Below are positions 35,419 to 44,134 of a stretch of DNA of 64,000 bases, piece after piece. The position numbers were made by a program, and so were the translations under genes. Origin of the DNA: Paramoeba atlantica (taxonomy: Eukaryota > Discosea); NCBI GenBank assembly GCA_977017575.1, contig CDRNVI010000011.1, forward strand, positions 124,001 to 188,000, read 5' to 3'. Position 1 is the first letter of the stretch, and each line of letters starts with the position of its first letter. The notes below the pieces were generated by a model, which had not been told where the DNA came from, did no database searches, and saw only the letters and a list, made by a program, of their open reading frames with translations.

Positions 35419-38400
35419 ATGCGCGCTGGCACAATGTATGTGGCCTTGATGGCACTTATTTCTCTTCTTCCTGTAGAAGGATTCGAAAGAGCATATCAAG
35501 ATTCAATGTGGCACAGGAAGCATTTTGGTCCCATCTGCGCTGAAGACATGTATATTAATTATACTACACCTTCGAAAATTGTGAGTGCGATAGGTACGCG
35601 AGATGGAACTGTAGCACTTCTGGAAAGTAGTTTCGCTTCTCCAGTAGCACGGGAAACTTTACCAGAGTCTGGCACATTAAAATGGAGGCACTCACTAGCT
35701 GCATCATGCCGAATCGACCAGAAAACAACGAGTACAGATTCTTGCATTTCTCAAGTTTTGTTTTCTACTGATGGTGAGTTCTTAGTTGCATATGGCTGTA
35801 TGACATCTAGTGCCACGAAAATCAGACAAAAGCGACTCTGGATCTTTAACTCCGATAGCGGAGTACTTTTAAACTCGTATCCGATTATAGATGGCATTGA
35901 AGCTATCAGCCTGTCTGACTGTCAGAGAAGCGACGAGCGTGTGGCCGGCACAGCCTCCTGTTTTTCGAGCCGAAGTGCACAAGACAGCTCTCTTATTTTG
36001 TGGGAGAGATCTGTTATCTTTGACATCGCGCAGAACGCGAACACAACATTTTTCCGCCGATACGCAATTACATCACTAAAAGGTCTTATCAATGGCGGGA
36101 ATGACTGGTCTAGCCAGTCAAGTACTGATTTGACAAGTTGTCTCCCTATGAGTCGCGCTCACCTTACATCAATAATTAATGCTAAAGGGGAATCTAGCGG
36201 TATCACATTTGGAAATTCTTCTACCAACTCACTGCTAAGTAGATCAGAGCTTTCTGTTAACGGTTTTTACGCGTGTCATGTGGATTCACGGGCAGCAAAT
36301 GATAAAACTTCCTTTCTTTTTTGCTACAACACATCTTCGGTCCATCATTCTGAAATGTTTCCATCAGCGGGTGCGGAAATTATGAGGTCGGATTTTAGTT
36401 CCGAAAAGGTTGCTCTCCGAATTATGCGTATCTTAAACTTTTCCAACACATCGCTCTCTATATTATTATCCAATGGTGCGGTATACGCCTGGGAGACTGG
36501 ATCCACTGAAATAGTAAGAAGGAGTTTCACGTCGATAGACTTCGACAATGAAAGTCGTGAAGATTATTATCTTCACGGTTCTAATACTTCCTCTCTAGTA
36601 CTAGTTGATGACTTTACCTTAAGTTTATCCGCTTCAACGGACCATACTCCTGTTGTACTTAACTTTGCACGTAATCGCGCAAGACTTGGTCATTGCACTT
36701 CACTACGCACTAACCTGATTGAAAGCAAGGAAATTTTATGTTTGATAGTTTCTGATTCTAACGATCTCTGTTTACAGCACGTTAAATACGAGTCTAACAT
36801 CGGAGGTGATATTGTAGCACACGCTTCTACTGTTTGGCAGCGCTACGACGGATTGGGTGTGCCGTTTATTTCACGTGGAGGATCTGGGGTTCCCGTCGTA
36901 AAAGTTGTAACAAACTCAAGCTTACTATCTCATTCTAGCGTCGTGCCTTTTCTTCTTCTGAACTCATACGGATCCCTATATGCTTTGAACTTGAAAAATG
37001 GGAGCTTTTTATGGAGAGTGTCGTTGATTGAAAATGTGGAGAACTTATGGCGTCTTACGAGTGCAAGAATAATTGAGGTAAAACGTGGTTTTGATTCAGT
37101 ACGGCATTTTCTTAATGTTTCACAGCATACTGGATTGTTCAATATAATTGTGATTATTGAGTTCCATCTCGATGAAATTGATAGTAAAGAAACCCGCGTG
37201 TGGCTTGGGTCGTCTCAAACAGGTCGGGGAATTTTTCTCGAAGCCTGTAATCTTAGGAAGATTCTTCAGTATACGCCTGATGAGGCACCCGCGTCCATAC
37301 CATATTCTTCAGTTTTGATGAAATTAACCTCTGTCGTGCAATATTATAGTGCGAGGAATAAAATCGAACCTGGTGATCATGAAAATGCAGAAGAAATAGA
37401 TAAAGGTCTGGAGTCAACTCCCTCCGATGTTATTTACTATTACATGAAGGATCATAGCATTTTCGCAAGTTCGTATGATGCGATGAATGCGAGCAGTGAT
37501 TCTGATCATGTAGTGTGGAAATTTTGTCTTCCGTCGGAGGATACGATTGTAAAATACAGCGTACATTCGAACGAGGGATTGCTCCATTCTCCATTTAGCT
37601 ACGGGAGTGAGTACCGGGTTGCTTCTGGTGGACCAAGGAGAATCGAGCGTCATTCAGAAGAAAAGACCACAGAATTCGTATTTCATAAAAAATCAGCAGC
37701 AAGTGTAATGTGCATCTTATCGCTGAATCCAAAAACATCAATATTGAATTTCTTTGTTATTGATGGTACTACAGGATCAGTACTTCGACATAGTCAACAC
37801 AGAGATGCTATGGAACCCATCAGTTTGATTCTAGTGGAACATTATGCATTGTATAGTTACGTTCTTGGAAGCCGATTGAGCTCAGTACTTGCGATTTCTG
37901 AGTTTCTTTTTCCGGAATGGGCTACACCCTCCTGGGGGTCCGATTATTTCAACAAATCGGAGCAGAATCAAATACTTCGTGTTGATGCAAAAGTAGACAT
38001 TTTATCTTATTTCTTTGATTTACTAAACTGGGACACAAATCATCAACGCACGACGCAGTTTCCAGTCATTCGCACTACGCAGTTCCAGTTACCTGATATT
38101 ATTCACGTTTTAGGTGTGACAACAACGAAGCATGGAATCACACCGAAGCAAATACTACTGGGCACACGAGCCGGTCAAGTTATCTCTCTGGACTCTACGT
38201 GGCTTCAGTCGTCTTCCGACTTAAGGCACAAAGAAGGTGTTGAGCAAGATACGCCTTGGTCATCTGTACAAGTTCTCACCCAAAGTGAACTGGTTGCGAA
38301 CCTCCAGGGTATTGTATCTTCGGGTGATCGCTTGGAAAGTGTTTCTCATGTTTTTTCCGTCGGATCAGATTTATTTTACACAAAAATTCATCCAATTCAA

Positions 38401-38511
38401 GCTTATGATTCGCTCAATCAAAGTTTGGATTTTCGTGTTCTCCTTACTTTGCTTATGCTCAGTATTACATGCTGCGTGATACTCAGATGGGAAAGTCTGC
38501 GGAGAGCTTAG
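35419..38511 (+). CDS. EMC1: ER membrane protein complex subunit 1 (EMC1)
   Basis: A 1030-residue protein with the layout of EMC1, the largest lumenal subunit of the ER membrane protein complex that inserts tail-anchored and polytopic proteins. The ATG at 35419 opens a signal peptide (MRAGTMYVALMALISLLPVEGF) followed by FERAYQDSMWHRKHFGP, which fits the EMC1 N-terminus. A long lumenal part with many N-glycosylation sequons and PQQ-like beta-propeller strands fills the middle (for example LNLKNGSFLWRVSL near 530). The conserved C-terminal domain is visible in ILLGTRAGQVISLD and IHPIQAYDSLN, followed by one membrane helix (FRVLLTLLMLSITCCVIL) and a short basic tail RWESLRRA. Length is normal for EMC1. 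An in-frame GTG 60 bases upstream is less likely as start. Confidence 0.8.
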   Translation: MRAGTMYVALMALISLLPVEGFERAYQDSMWHRKHFGPICAEDMYINYTTPSKIVSAIGTRDGTVALLESSFASPVARETLPESGTLKWRHSLAASCRIDQKTTSTDSCISQVLFSTDGEFLVAYGCMTSSATKIRQKRLWIFNSDSGVLLNSYPIIDGIEAISLSDCQRSDERVAGTASCFSSRSAQDSSLILWERSVIFDIAQNANTTFFRRYAITSLKGLINGGNDWSSQSSTDLTSCLPMSRAHLTSIINAKGESSGITFGNSSTNSLLSRSELSVNGFYACHVDSRAANDKTSFLFCYNTSSVHHSEMFPSAGAEIMRSDFSSEKVALRIMRILNFSNTSLSILLSNGAVYAWETGSTEIVRRSFTSIDFDNESREDYYLHGSNTSSLVLVDDFTLSLSASTDHTPVVLNFARNRARLGHCTSLRTNLIESKEILCLIVSDSNDLCLQHVKYESNIGGDIVAHASTVWQRYDGLGVPFISRGGSGVPVVKVVTNSSLLSHSSVVPFLLLNSYGSLYALNLKNGSFLWRVSLIENVENLWRLTSARIIEVKRGFDSVRHFLNVSQHTGLFNIIVIIEFHLDEIDSKETRVWLGSSQTGRGIFLEACNLRKILQYTPDEAPASIPYSSVLMKLTSVVQYYSARNKIEPGDHENAEEIDKGLESTPSDVIYYYMKDHSIFASSYDAMNASSDSDHVVWKFCLPSEDTIVKYSVHSNEGLLHSPFSYGSEYRVASGGPRRIERHSEEKTTEFVFHKKSAASVMCILSLNPKTSILNFFVIDGTTGSVLRHSQHRDAMEPISLILVEHYALYSYVLGSRLSSVLAISEFLFPEWATPSWGSDYFNKSEQNQILRVDAKVDILSYFFDLLNWDTNHQRTTQFPVIRTTQFQLPDIIHVLGVTTTKHGITPKQILLGTRAGQVISLDSTWLQSSSDLRHKEGVEQDTPWSSVQVLTQSELVANLQGIVSSGDRLESVSHVFSVGSDLFYTKIHPIQAYDSLNQSLDFRVLLTLLMLSITCCVILRWESLRRA

Positions 38512-38527
38512 ATTTTTTGGACGATAT

Positions 38528-38535
38528 GTATTAAT
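38528..38535 (+). repeat. Target-site duplication of the Merlin element (left copy)
   Basis: GTATTAAT at 38528-38535 is repeated exactly at 39760-39767 on the other side of the element. A perfect 8-bp duplication is typical of Merlin insertions and implies little time since insertion. Confidence 0.85.
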
Positions 38536-39759
38536 GGTTAAACTGAACCAATGTTCGCAAATTTATGAATTTTCAAAATTTCACGTCCCTTTTTGCTTAC
38601 ACTTTAAACTTTTCTCCACTTAAACTTGATTACTTCTTACAAATGGAGGCATACGCAGTGCTCCTTCAAATTTCGTAAGACTTGAAGCAGTGTATCACCC
38701 CCATTGCACTTCAAACTTCCGGTGCATACCTCTGCGTATGCTTGTATTCGATCCCCCCTCTTCTCCAACTTTCGACCTAGAACATTGCCGTCCCGCTTTA
38801 GACGCTTCTTGACCATGGAGTTCGCGCACTCCACAGTATTAGTGTGCACACCTTCATTCGTAACCCACTGTCTCTTGTGGTTTACACTTTCCCACTTATA
38901 TTTGCCGCGGAGAGACAAATTATGGCGGGCACCATCAGTCCAAATTTTTGTACGACTTCCCGAAGCTAGATTCTGGGTGTTCGGAAGAAGGCTCTGAGAT
39001 GTTCGATTTGGAACAGATTCCATGAGAATTTCAGATAATTTGTTGTCCCTCGTTGTGACCGCTATCGTCTGAGCAATTTGATTACCATCTTGGCGAACAC
39101 GTTTTGCTCGATGGCAACCGCCCCTCTTTCGGACAGAAAAAAAAGTTTCATCGCATTGCATTGTGGTCACCTTGGATCGCAGTCGAACTCGTCGGCGTAT
39201 ATGCGCTGTGGCCATGAGGGAATCCAGCCATTGACGCAATTTAATCACCGTTTTTTCGCTTAACTCCATTTCCGCCACTGAAGACGCATGGCGCCCACCC
39301 CTAGAGTACAAAACGATGTACAGGAGAGTCTGTTTAGCGCTTCGCTGGCTCTTGCTGGGCAACAGCGGCCCCATAGCTCCGTACCTCGCTTTACAATTCT
39401 TGGTGCAGACCCATTTATTCCCGACTAATGCTATGGTGTGCGGAGCTCTGTGATTTTTCTTGTAGCAAATAACTTTCTGCGCCACTAGAGAGTGGTTTTT
39501 CATCCAGTCCAGACATTGATTCTCACTCCAGGAAGAAATTCTTCTGATCGTAAGTTTCGAACGGCACCCACCGCACCCAGTGCACGTCATTAAAAGGTGA
39601 GAAGAGCAATAAACAAGTACTAATGGATTCAAAAAACACAATGCTTATATAAAATTAATGTGCAGAACCATGATTCAGAATAAAAGAAAGGAGCGATAAA
39701 ACGTTCAGGTAAAAATTTTGCCAGATTGAGAAAAGTGCGAATATTGGTTCAGTTTCACC
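38536..39759 (-). mobile_element. Merlin-superfamily DNA transposon
   Basis: A 1224-bp element bounded by inverted repeats. The left end begins GGTTAAACTGAACCAATG and the right end, read inward on the other strand, begins GGTGAAACTGAACCAATA; 22 of the first 24 positions agree. Perfect 8-bp duplications GTATTAAT flank it. The interior holds one uninterrupted minus-strand transposase of the ISXO2/IS1016 type. The element starts 24 bases past the EMC1 stop codon, so it lies in the EMC1 3' flank, and it is the only intact minus-strand gene in the window. Confidence 0.9.
38637..39590 (-). CDS. Merlin transposase (ISXO2-like DDE domain), apparently intact
   Basis: A 317-residue transposase. The N-terminus has Cys pairs C3/C6/C9 (TCTGCGGCRSK) and C62/C66 (WVCTKNCKARYG), possibly zinc-binding. 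The catalytic domain reads D147 in MQCDETFFS, followed by the family-typical basic RKRGG, D219 in WTDGARHNLS, and E254 in GVHTNTVECANSMVKKR; the VNH and GVHTN patterns are diagnostic of ISXO2/IS1595-type transposases. Thirty-four residues separate D219 from E254. The frame is open upstream to a TTG at 39641, but the first ATG is at 39590 and directly precedes the Cys cluster. No stop or frameshift is seen, so the gene may be functional. Confidence 0.85.
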   Translation of the reverse strand: MTCTGCGGCRSKLTIRRISSWSENQCLDWMKNHSLVAQKVICYKKNHRAPHTIALVGNKWVCTKNCKARYGAMGPLLPSKSQRSAKQTLLYIVLYSRGGRHASSVAEMELSEKTVIKLRQWLDSLMATAHIRRRVRLRSKVTTMQCDETFFSVRKRGGCHRAKRVRQDGNQIAQTIAVTTRDNKLSEILMESVPNRTSQSLLPNTQNLASGSRTKIWTDGARHNLSLRGKYKWESVNHKRQWVTNEGVHTNTVECANSMVKKRLKRDGNVLGRKLEKRGDRIQAYAEVCTGSLKCNGGDTLLQVLRNLKEHCVCLHL

Positions 39760-39767
39760 GTATTAAT
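39760..39767 (+). repeat. Target-site duplication of the Merlin element (right copy)
   Basis: GTATTAAT, identical to 38528-38535, directly after the right inverted repeat. Confidence 0.85.
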
Positions 39768-40154
39768 GTATGACATATTTGTATCAGACTAAGATTACAT
39801 CTACACTGTATGTGTACCGACCAATACTTATGAAGGAAACAGTACTACAATATCAACCCTACAAAACTCTCCCAAAGAAAAATGAAAAAAGTAGGTTTGC
39901 TACCTACGCATCTCACAAGGCTTCCGCAATCCTCGCACTTCTCCAAGTACTTCCTTCGGAAAACGTATCACTACGCTTCCGCCCCATTTGAATACAATTT
40001 CAACTCACATGCTAGGTTATTTTCTTACTCGGACAAGTCGTTCGTTTCAATTCAATCTAGAACGAAACGCAACCATTTCTGTCCTCCCACTTTTATAGCG
40101 ACTGCCTATCGTGCCTAATGTTCAGCCCGGGATCCTCCTAGAAAAGCATCACCT
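39768..40154. other. Intergenic region
   Basis: No gene is supported. Two overlapping short frames (from 39770 and 39882) have no family features. Pyrimidine-rich DNA at about 39925-40100 contains AGs suitable as acceptors for the next gene. Confidence 0.3.
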
Positions 40155-40664
40155 ATGGCACAGCGCATGATGACCTCCTTAAACCGTGGTGGCAGCACCG
40201 CACCACTACGTTCAGCACGAGCTGTTGAGGAAAGCGAAGCATCCGGAGAAAATCCCATGAAGAAGTCTGGTGAAACAGCTGGAGTTAGAAACCTTGAAGA
40301 GAGCGAAGGAAAACCTTCGACTACATTAAAGGTAACCACCGGGGCAATGGCTTCAGGTGTCGTATCCATGTGTACTCTGGTTATGTTTCATTTGGTCGTG
40401 TGTCGCGTAAGTCCGCTTATTTTTGCCTCCACTTTTGTAGCTTCGGTTTTCTCAGGGGCGTTTGCTGCGGTGGAAAGTGGTATGGGGAGCTCTAATACGG
40501 GAAATGTCTCAGAATCGAGTAAAAAGGGGAGAGAAGCAGGGAACGCAGACAGTAGCAATGCCTCCGGAAGCACAGGTACAAGTTTTGGTTGTGTCAGTGG
40601 TCTTGTTATTGGAATGGTTGCCGCCTACTACGCGAAAAGTACAGAGGAGCCATGGCGCTCCTAA
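40155..40664 (+). CDS. Small membrane protein, unknown
   Basis: A 169-residue protein that I do not recognise. Residues 1-58 are polar and Ser/Glu-rich. Residues about 62-104 (GAMASGVVSMCTLVMFHLVV, then a Cys-Arg turn and PLIFASTFVASVFSGAFAAV) form two probable membrane helices. A Ser/Gly/Asn-rich linker follows, and a last hydrophobic segment GCVSGLVIGMVAAYYAK (about 145-161) could be a third helix. The ATG at 40155 is the first ATG in this frame after several stops. No signature motif is present. Confidence 0.5.
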   Translation: MAQRMMTSLNRGGSTAPLRSARAVEESEASGENPMKKSGETAGVRNLEESEGKPSTTLKVTTGAMASGVVSMCTLVMFHLVVCRVSPLIFASTFVASVFSGAFAAVESGMGSSNTGNVSESSKKGREAGNADSSNASGSTGTSFGCVSGLVIGMVAAYYAKSTEEPWRS

Positions 40665-40951
40665 TGCAATGTTTCTCTGCGGTGAGTTTCTTTCCTGTAT
40701 AAATTTACACGTAGGATTAAATAGTATTTAGTCAGTATTTAAAATAATGATTTACAGTCCAGGGGGATTTACAGTACCCCCAGTTCACAGAACACACCGT
40801 AAGAGCTTTTGGCCTAGTTCCTTCAACAGATCAAAAATGTAGAGTCTTTCCACCGTTTGCCCATACTCCCTCCTGGGTCCTGGGAAGGCATCTAGCGGTT
40901 TTCCCAACCGTTTCTAATTTGCATCTTTTTAAATTGTTTTTTCCACAAGTT
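40665..40951. other. Intergenic region
   Basis: No gene seen. A pyrimidine-rich stretch at about 40846-40950 precedes the LRR gene. Confidence 0.25.
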
Positions 40952-41581
40952 ATGTGCTATTTGCAATCGTTATACTGTCACAGTGGTTGTACCATTCTTG
41001 GTTTTGCCGACGCGCCTAGTAAAGGTACAAAGGCTACAAAGGCAGGAAGAGTAAGAGGTGTGCTTCTACCCCAGGAATACGATCTTGAGCGAATGATACA
41101 AAATATCGTGAATCCGCTTCCATCTTGGAACGCCTCCACACCTGCTCGTGAGTGGCAAGGAGTTCAGTGTTCTGATGAAGGTAACATTCTAAAGTTTGAA
41201 GCCGAGAGTAAATCATTACGTGGTACGCTCTTGTGGAGTATATTACCGCGATCCTTAACTCGATTCTCAGTATACGCTAATGATCTAAGCGGAGAAATTG
41301 AGCTTGGAGATCTTCCTGAAAAACTGCGCTCACTAAACGCGTCATACAATCGCTTTACGGGCACTGTTGATCTTTGCCACCTTCCTTCAACGTTATGTTC
41401 GTTGATATTATCTAAAAATTATTTGAGCGGTCACGTGACGTTCGAGCATCTGCCATCCATAATACGAAGTCTAGCATTACGCAATAATGCTGAACTTACT
41501 GGAACTGTACATTCTCAGTCGTTGCCAATGGGCTTGAAATATACGGCTTTTACGGACACGAAAATAGTTGTGATACAGTAG
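40952..41581 (+). CDS. Leucine-rich repeat protein
   Basis: A 209-residue protein. After a 30-residue N-terminus with several Cys (MCYLQSLYCHSGCTILGFAD, perhaps a poor signal peptide), it carries a WQGVQCSDEG cap of the kind found before plant-type and protist LRRs, then about five repeats of the form LP-x-x-L-x-x-L-x-L-x-x-N-x-L-S-G (for example LPSTLCSLILSKNYLSG and LPSIIRSLALRNN). Similar short LRR proteins are numerous in kinetoplastids and bodonids. There is no C-terminal membrane anchor. It probably mediates protein binding; the partner is unknown. An in-frame TTG 33 bases upstream is less likely as start. Confidence 0.65.
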   Translation: MCYLQSLYCHSGCTILGFADAPSKGTKATKAGRVRGVLLPQEYDLERMIQNIVNPLPSWNASTPAREWQGVQCSDEGNILKFEAESKSLRGTLLWSILPRSLTRFSVYANDLSGEIELGDLPEKLRSLNASYNRFTGTVDLCHLPSTLCSLILSKNYLSGHVTFEHLPSIIRSLALRNNAELTGTVHSQSLPMGLKYTAFTDTKIVVIQ

Positions 41582-42127
41582 ATTGAAATTGTCCATAATA
41601 ATTCAATATTTTGCGTTTATAAGAAAACGGTGGAATAGATGCTCCGCAATACTGCTCAGTTCACTTGAAAAGAAGTAGTGGTACACAATATTAAGCCCTG
41701 TTCCGGGTAGTATTGTGTAGTAAAAAAAGTATTGCTTTTTTTAAAGATCTTTTTCATGCTTATACTATAAGCACTAGAAATCATGAACAAGAAGAAATGA
41801 TAAGAACAAGAAGAAAATAAAACGACAAAGTACAGTGTATTTCAAAAAACGATGCCCCACCGCGGAGCCTATACGAACGGCACCCAAAATTCAATACTAA
41901 TTAGGGGGATTGAGCACTCATTAATAAATAGGGGTATAGTAAAAAAACCTACAGACCAGAACTTCAAGCCTTTGTCGGTAATTTGGTTGCCATCGACCAC
42001 TCCTTTAAGAGAGCTCATAAGTGTACCAGAACAGAAATACGACCATAAAAAATCGGAAAATCGGGCCCGCGGCGCGAAGCGCCGCGCGTTCTCCTTTGGA
42101 ATGCTATTGGCGCTAAAAATTTTAGCC
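41582..42127. other. Gene-poor stretch with possible repeat-derived sequence
   Basis: A 139-codon frame from ATG 41852 shows no family features and runs through the inverted repeat at 42128, so I do not call it. The sequence around 42009-42030 (CTCATAAGTGTACCAGAA) is similar to CCCATAAGCGTACCAGAA at about 43847-43864, and GGGGTATAGTA occurs at about 41932 and 43893. These flanking stretches may be copies of one repeat. Confidence 0.35.
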
Positions 42128-42160
42128 AATTACATAGTTTGGGTTCGACGTCGAATTCTT
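42128..42160 (+). repeat. Left arm of a 32-bp inverted repeat with TTCGACGTCGAA palindromes
   Basis: AATTACATAGTTTGGG followed by TTCGACGTCGAATTCT pairs with the reverse complement of 43693-43724 with two differences. A second TTCGACGTCGAA follows at about 42165. The arms enclose 42128-43724, about 1.6 kb including the gene at 42484. This is the layout of a transposon or of a locus bounded by two copies of a small element. Confidence 0.6.
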
Positions 42161-42483
42161 TTTTTCGACGTCGAAATTCTACGTAGAGACTTAGAACTCA
42201 AATTAGAGGAAAAGATGAGCAATATTTTGGTGTTGCAAAACATATATTTATGTATGGAAAACATAAAGTGACATTTCGGAAATGTTTTATACAATTGTTC
42301 GTATCTGTTGTATTACTGTAATACAAGTTGTAATTTACAACTTGTAGGTGTTCATTTTCTTGCAATTAGTTCATTTAGTAAATGTTCATACCACATTTTT
42401 AATCATATATTAAACTGATTGTGCATCAATATTTCTAGATTAAAAACAGTGCCCACAGTGTTTCTTGATTCTATTTTTTTTCT

Positions 42484-43362
42484 ATGCGTTCTCAACGTAA
42501 TAGGATACCACTGCCTCCTGGATCCACCCCTCCGAACATTCCAAAAAAATCTCAACCACGGGCTCCACTTATTCCTCCCGGAAACTTCACAGTATCACCT
42601 GACAAATTGACTCAACCTGAAAGGGTCGATCAGTCTCAGATTTTCTCCAAGGCCACTTACTTACCAGTGCAGCAGCGTCGCACAATGATATCTTCCCTGG
42701 AGGCGGAAATTGGGTTATCACCTGCTCAGCCCCTTGAAAGTGCGCGTAAAAAAGAAAAAACAGACGTTGATCCAATAAAGTATCCCCGTATTCGGGCAAA
42801 ATTTCTAAGGGAGCGTTGTTTGGAATGTGCGGCTCCAGCAGGAAGCAACAAGGACGAAGAGAATCGAAACAAAGACTGTCGGGAATACGAATTACGTCAT
42901 CCTCGCCCCTACCACGTGAACGCAATGGGACAGCGCACCCACTTGAAATGCATTGACTGCCCATGGCTAGGGCACTCCTCGCACAACAATCACTACTACC
43001 ACCACATAAAACACATTGGCTCTGCTCGTGAAGGGGTTTCACAAGAATCCCTGGGAACAGACGCCCATGTCGAAAGGTCTGAGAAGAGTACACTAACCTT
43101 CGTACAGCGATGTATCCCTTGTCTTGTGTCGCAAACGAACCTTTCTTGCAAAGCAGCACACACGCTTTTATGTTCCTACAAGGAGTTGCGCACACTAGGC
43201 GCCACGCGGGGTGAGATTCTTTCCACTTTATCGCAAGATCATACAATATTACCGAAGTGGGAGAAAGAACTAGAAGACGAAATATGGGGTACCATTATCA
43301 GTGCCATTACCCTTGAAGCATTTTTGGCATTGCTGTGGACGCCGGGATTGATAAATTGTTAA
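42484..43362 (+). CDS. Cys/His-containing protein of unknown function
   Basis: A 292-residue protein with no recognised family. Residues 1-50 are Pro/Arg-rich. A possible zinc-binding region lies at about 117-180: ERCLECAAP, then CREYELRHPRPYH, then LKCIDCPWLGHSSHNNHYYHH, giving three CxxC/CxxxC-like pairs and a dense His cluster. A further pair, QRCIPCLV with LSC, follows near 201-214. The C-terminus is helical (EKELEDEIWGTIISAI). The gene lies wholly within the inverted repeats at 42128 and 43724, so it may be cargo or product of a mobile element, but it could equally be a host gene with flanking small insertions. A second frame overlaps its 3' end (43335-43547). Confidence 0.5.
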   Translation: MRSQRNRIPLPPGSTPPNIPKKSQPRAPLIPPGNFTVSPDKLTQPERVDQSQIFSKATYLPVQQRRTMISSLEAEIGLSPAQPLESARKKEKTDVDPIKYPRIRAKFLRERCLECAAPAGSNKDEENRNKDCREYELRHPRPYHVNAMGQRTHLKCIDCPWLGHSSHNNHYYHHIKHIGSAREGVSQESLGTDAHVERSEKSTLTFVQRCIPCLVSQTNLSCKAAHTLLCSYKELRTLGATRGEILSTLSQDHTILPKWEKELEDEIWGTIISAITLEAFLALLWTPGLINC

Positions 43363-43547
43363 GCGAGCACGTACTAGTAGGTATACTGTACGTTGGAAGC
43401 AGTGACTTCTTGTTGCCTCCAATGTACCATCCAAAACGCAAAGCCTTTAATGGGAAAGAAACTGCAGAAATTCTTATCGAGACATTGAGTTCCATAATAG
43501 GAATAAAATTGCTCGCGAAGCTTCGTTATATGACGGTTGACGGTTAA
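43335..43547 (+). pseudogene. Coding-like fragment downstream of the Cys/His gene
   Basis: A 70-codon frame overlapping the end of the previous gene. It reads plausibly as protein (KLLSEHVLVGILYVGSSDFL and later ETAEILIETLSSIIGI) and ends in MTVDG. The pattern faintly recalls the region before the second Asp of hAT transposases, but the match is weak. It could be a frameshifted continuation of the 42484 gene or an inserted, decayed transposase piece. Coding-like sequence continues in another frame (from about 43560) to the inverted repeat. Confidence 0.25.
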
Positions 43548-43692
43548 TCATGTGGCTCATGATGAAGCGCAAGACGAAATTAAGCGAATTTATGATCTCA
43601 TGCAGCCAATTGGAGAGAACGATTGGAGCGACCTTGAACATGCATTGGCCGTAGAATTCGACGTAGAATCGTTCTTTTGCCGTAGAACGCGT

Positions 43693-43724
43693 AGAATTCG
43701 ACGTCGAACCTAAACTATGCAATT
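43693..43724 (-). repeat. Right arm of the 32-bp inverted repeat
   Basis: The inverted partner of 42128-42160, containing the TTCGACGTCGAA palindrome. Related GTAGAATTCGACGTAGAA sequence lies just inside it (about 43654-43671), so subterminal copies are present. Confidence 0.6.
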
Positions 43725-44134
43725 AGTGAGCCATCCCGTAGAGCACGCCGACATACAGTTGTTTGGAATTACATGAAAATTTGTTAAGTGGTGAAAACTT
43801 TTCGCTTCGCGAAAAGTGGGTACAAAACGATTCATTTTAGAAAAAGGAACCCATAAGCGTACCAGAATTGGGGGAACTCGTATGCAGGAGGGGGGGTATA
43901 GTACTACATTTAAGGCTGTTTCATCGGATATGGGCAGACCGAGATTGTTTGGTAGGACAAAAGTGCGAATGTATCTCAAATCATATTCAGAATAGCCTAT
44001 TCGAACAAAGTATTTCCTTAATAGTCTTTCTATGCATTCATCCTGATTTAGGAATTCCGTCTCTCTACTATTAAAATCGCCTGTTCGACATAAGGTCACG
44101 GCCGAGTTTTACACAGCTTGCAGAGTAGTGGTCG
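43725..44134. other. Gene-free stretch
   Basis: No gene is supported on the + strand. A minus-strand frame (43710-44099, 129 codons) lacks family features. A perfect hairpin, CTTTTCGC-TTC-GCGAAAAG, sits at about 43798-43816. A stretch with GGGGGGGTATAGTA follows near 43891. Confidence 0.3.

Noticed and set aside
38704-38997. 97-codon + strand frame antisense to the Merlin transposase
   Set aside because: Shadow of the transposase gene, without features.
41852-42271. 139-codon frame before the Cys/His gene
   Set aside because: Runs across the inverted repeat and a palindromic GC-rich stretch; composition looks repeat-derived.
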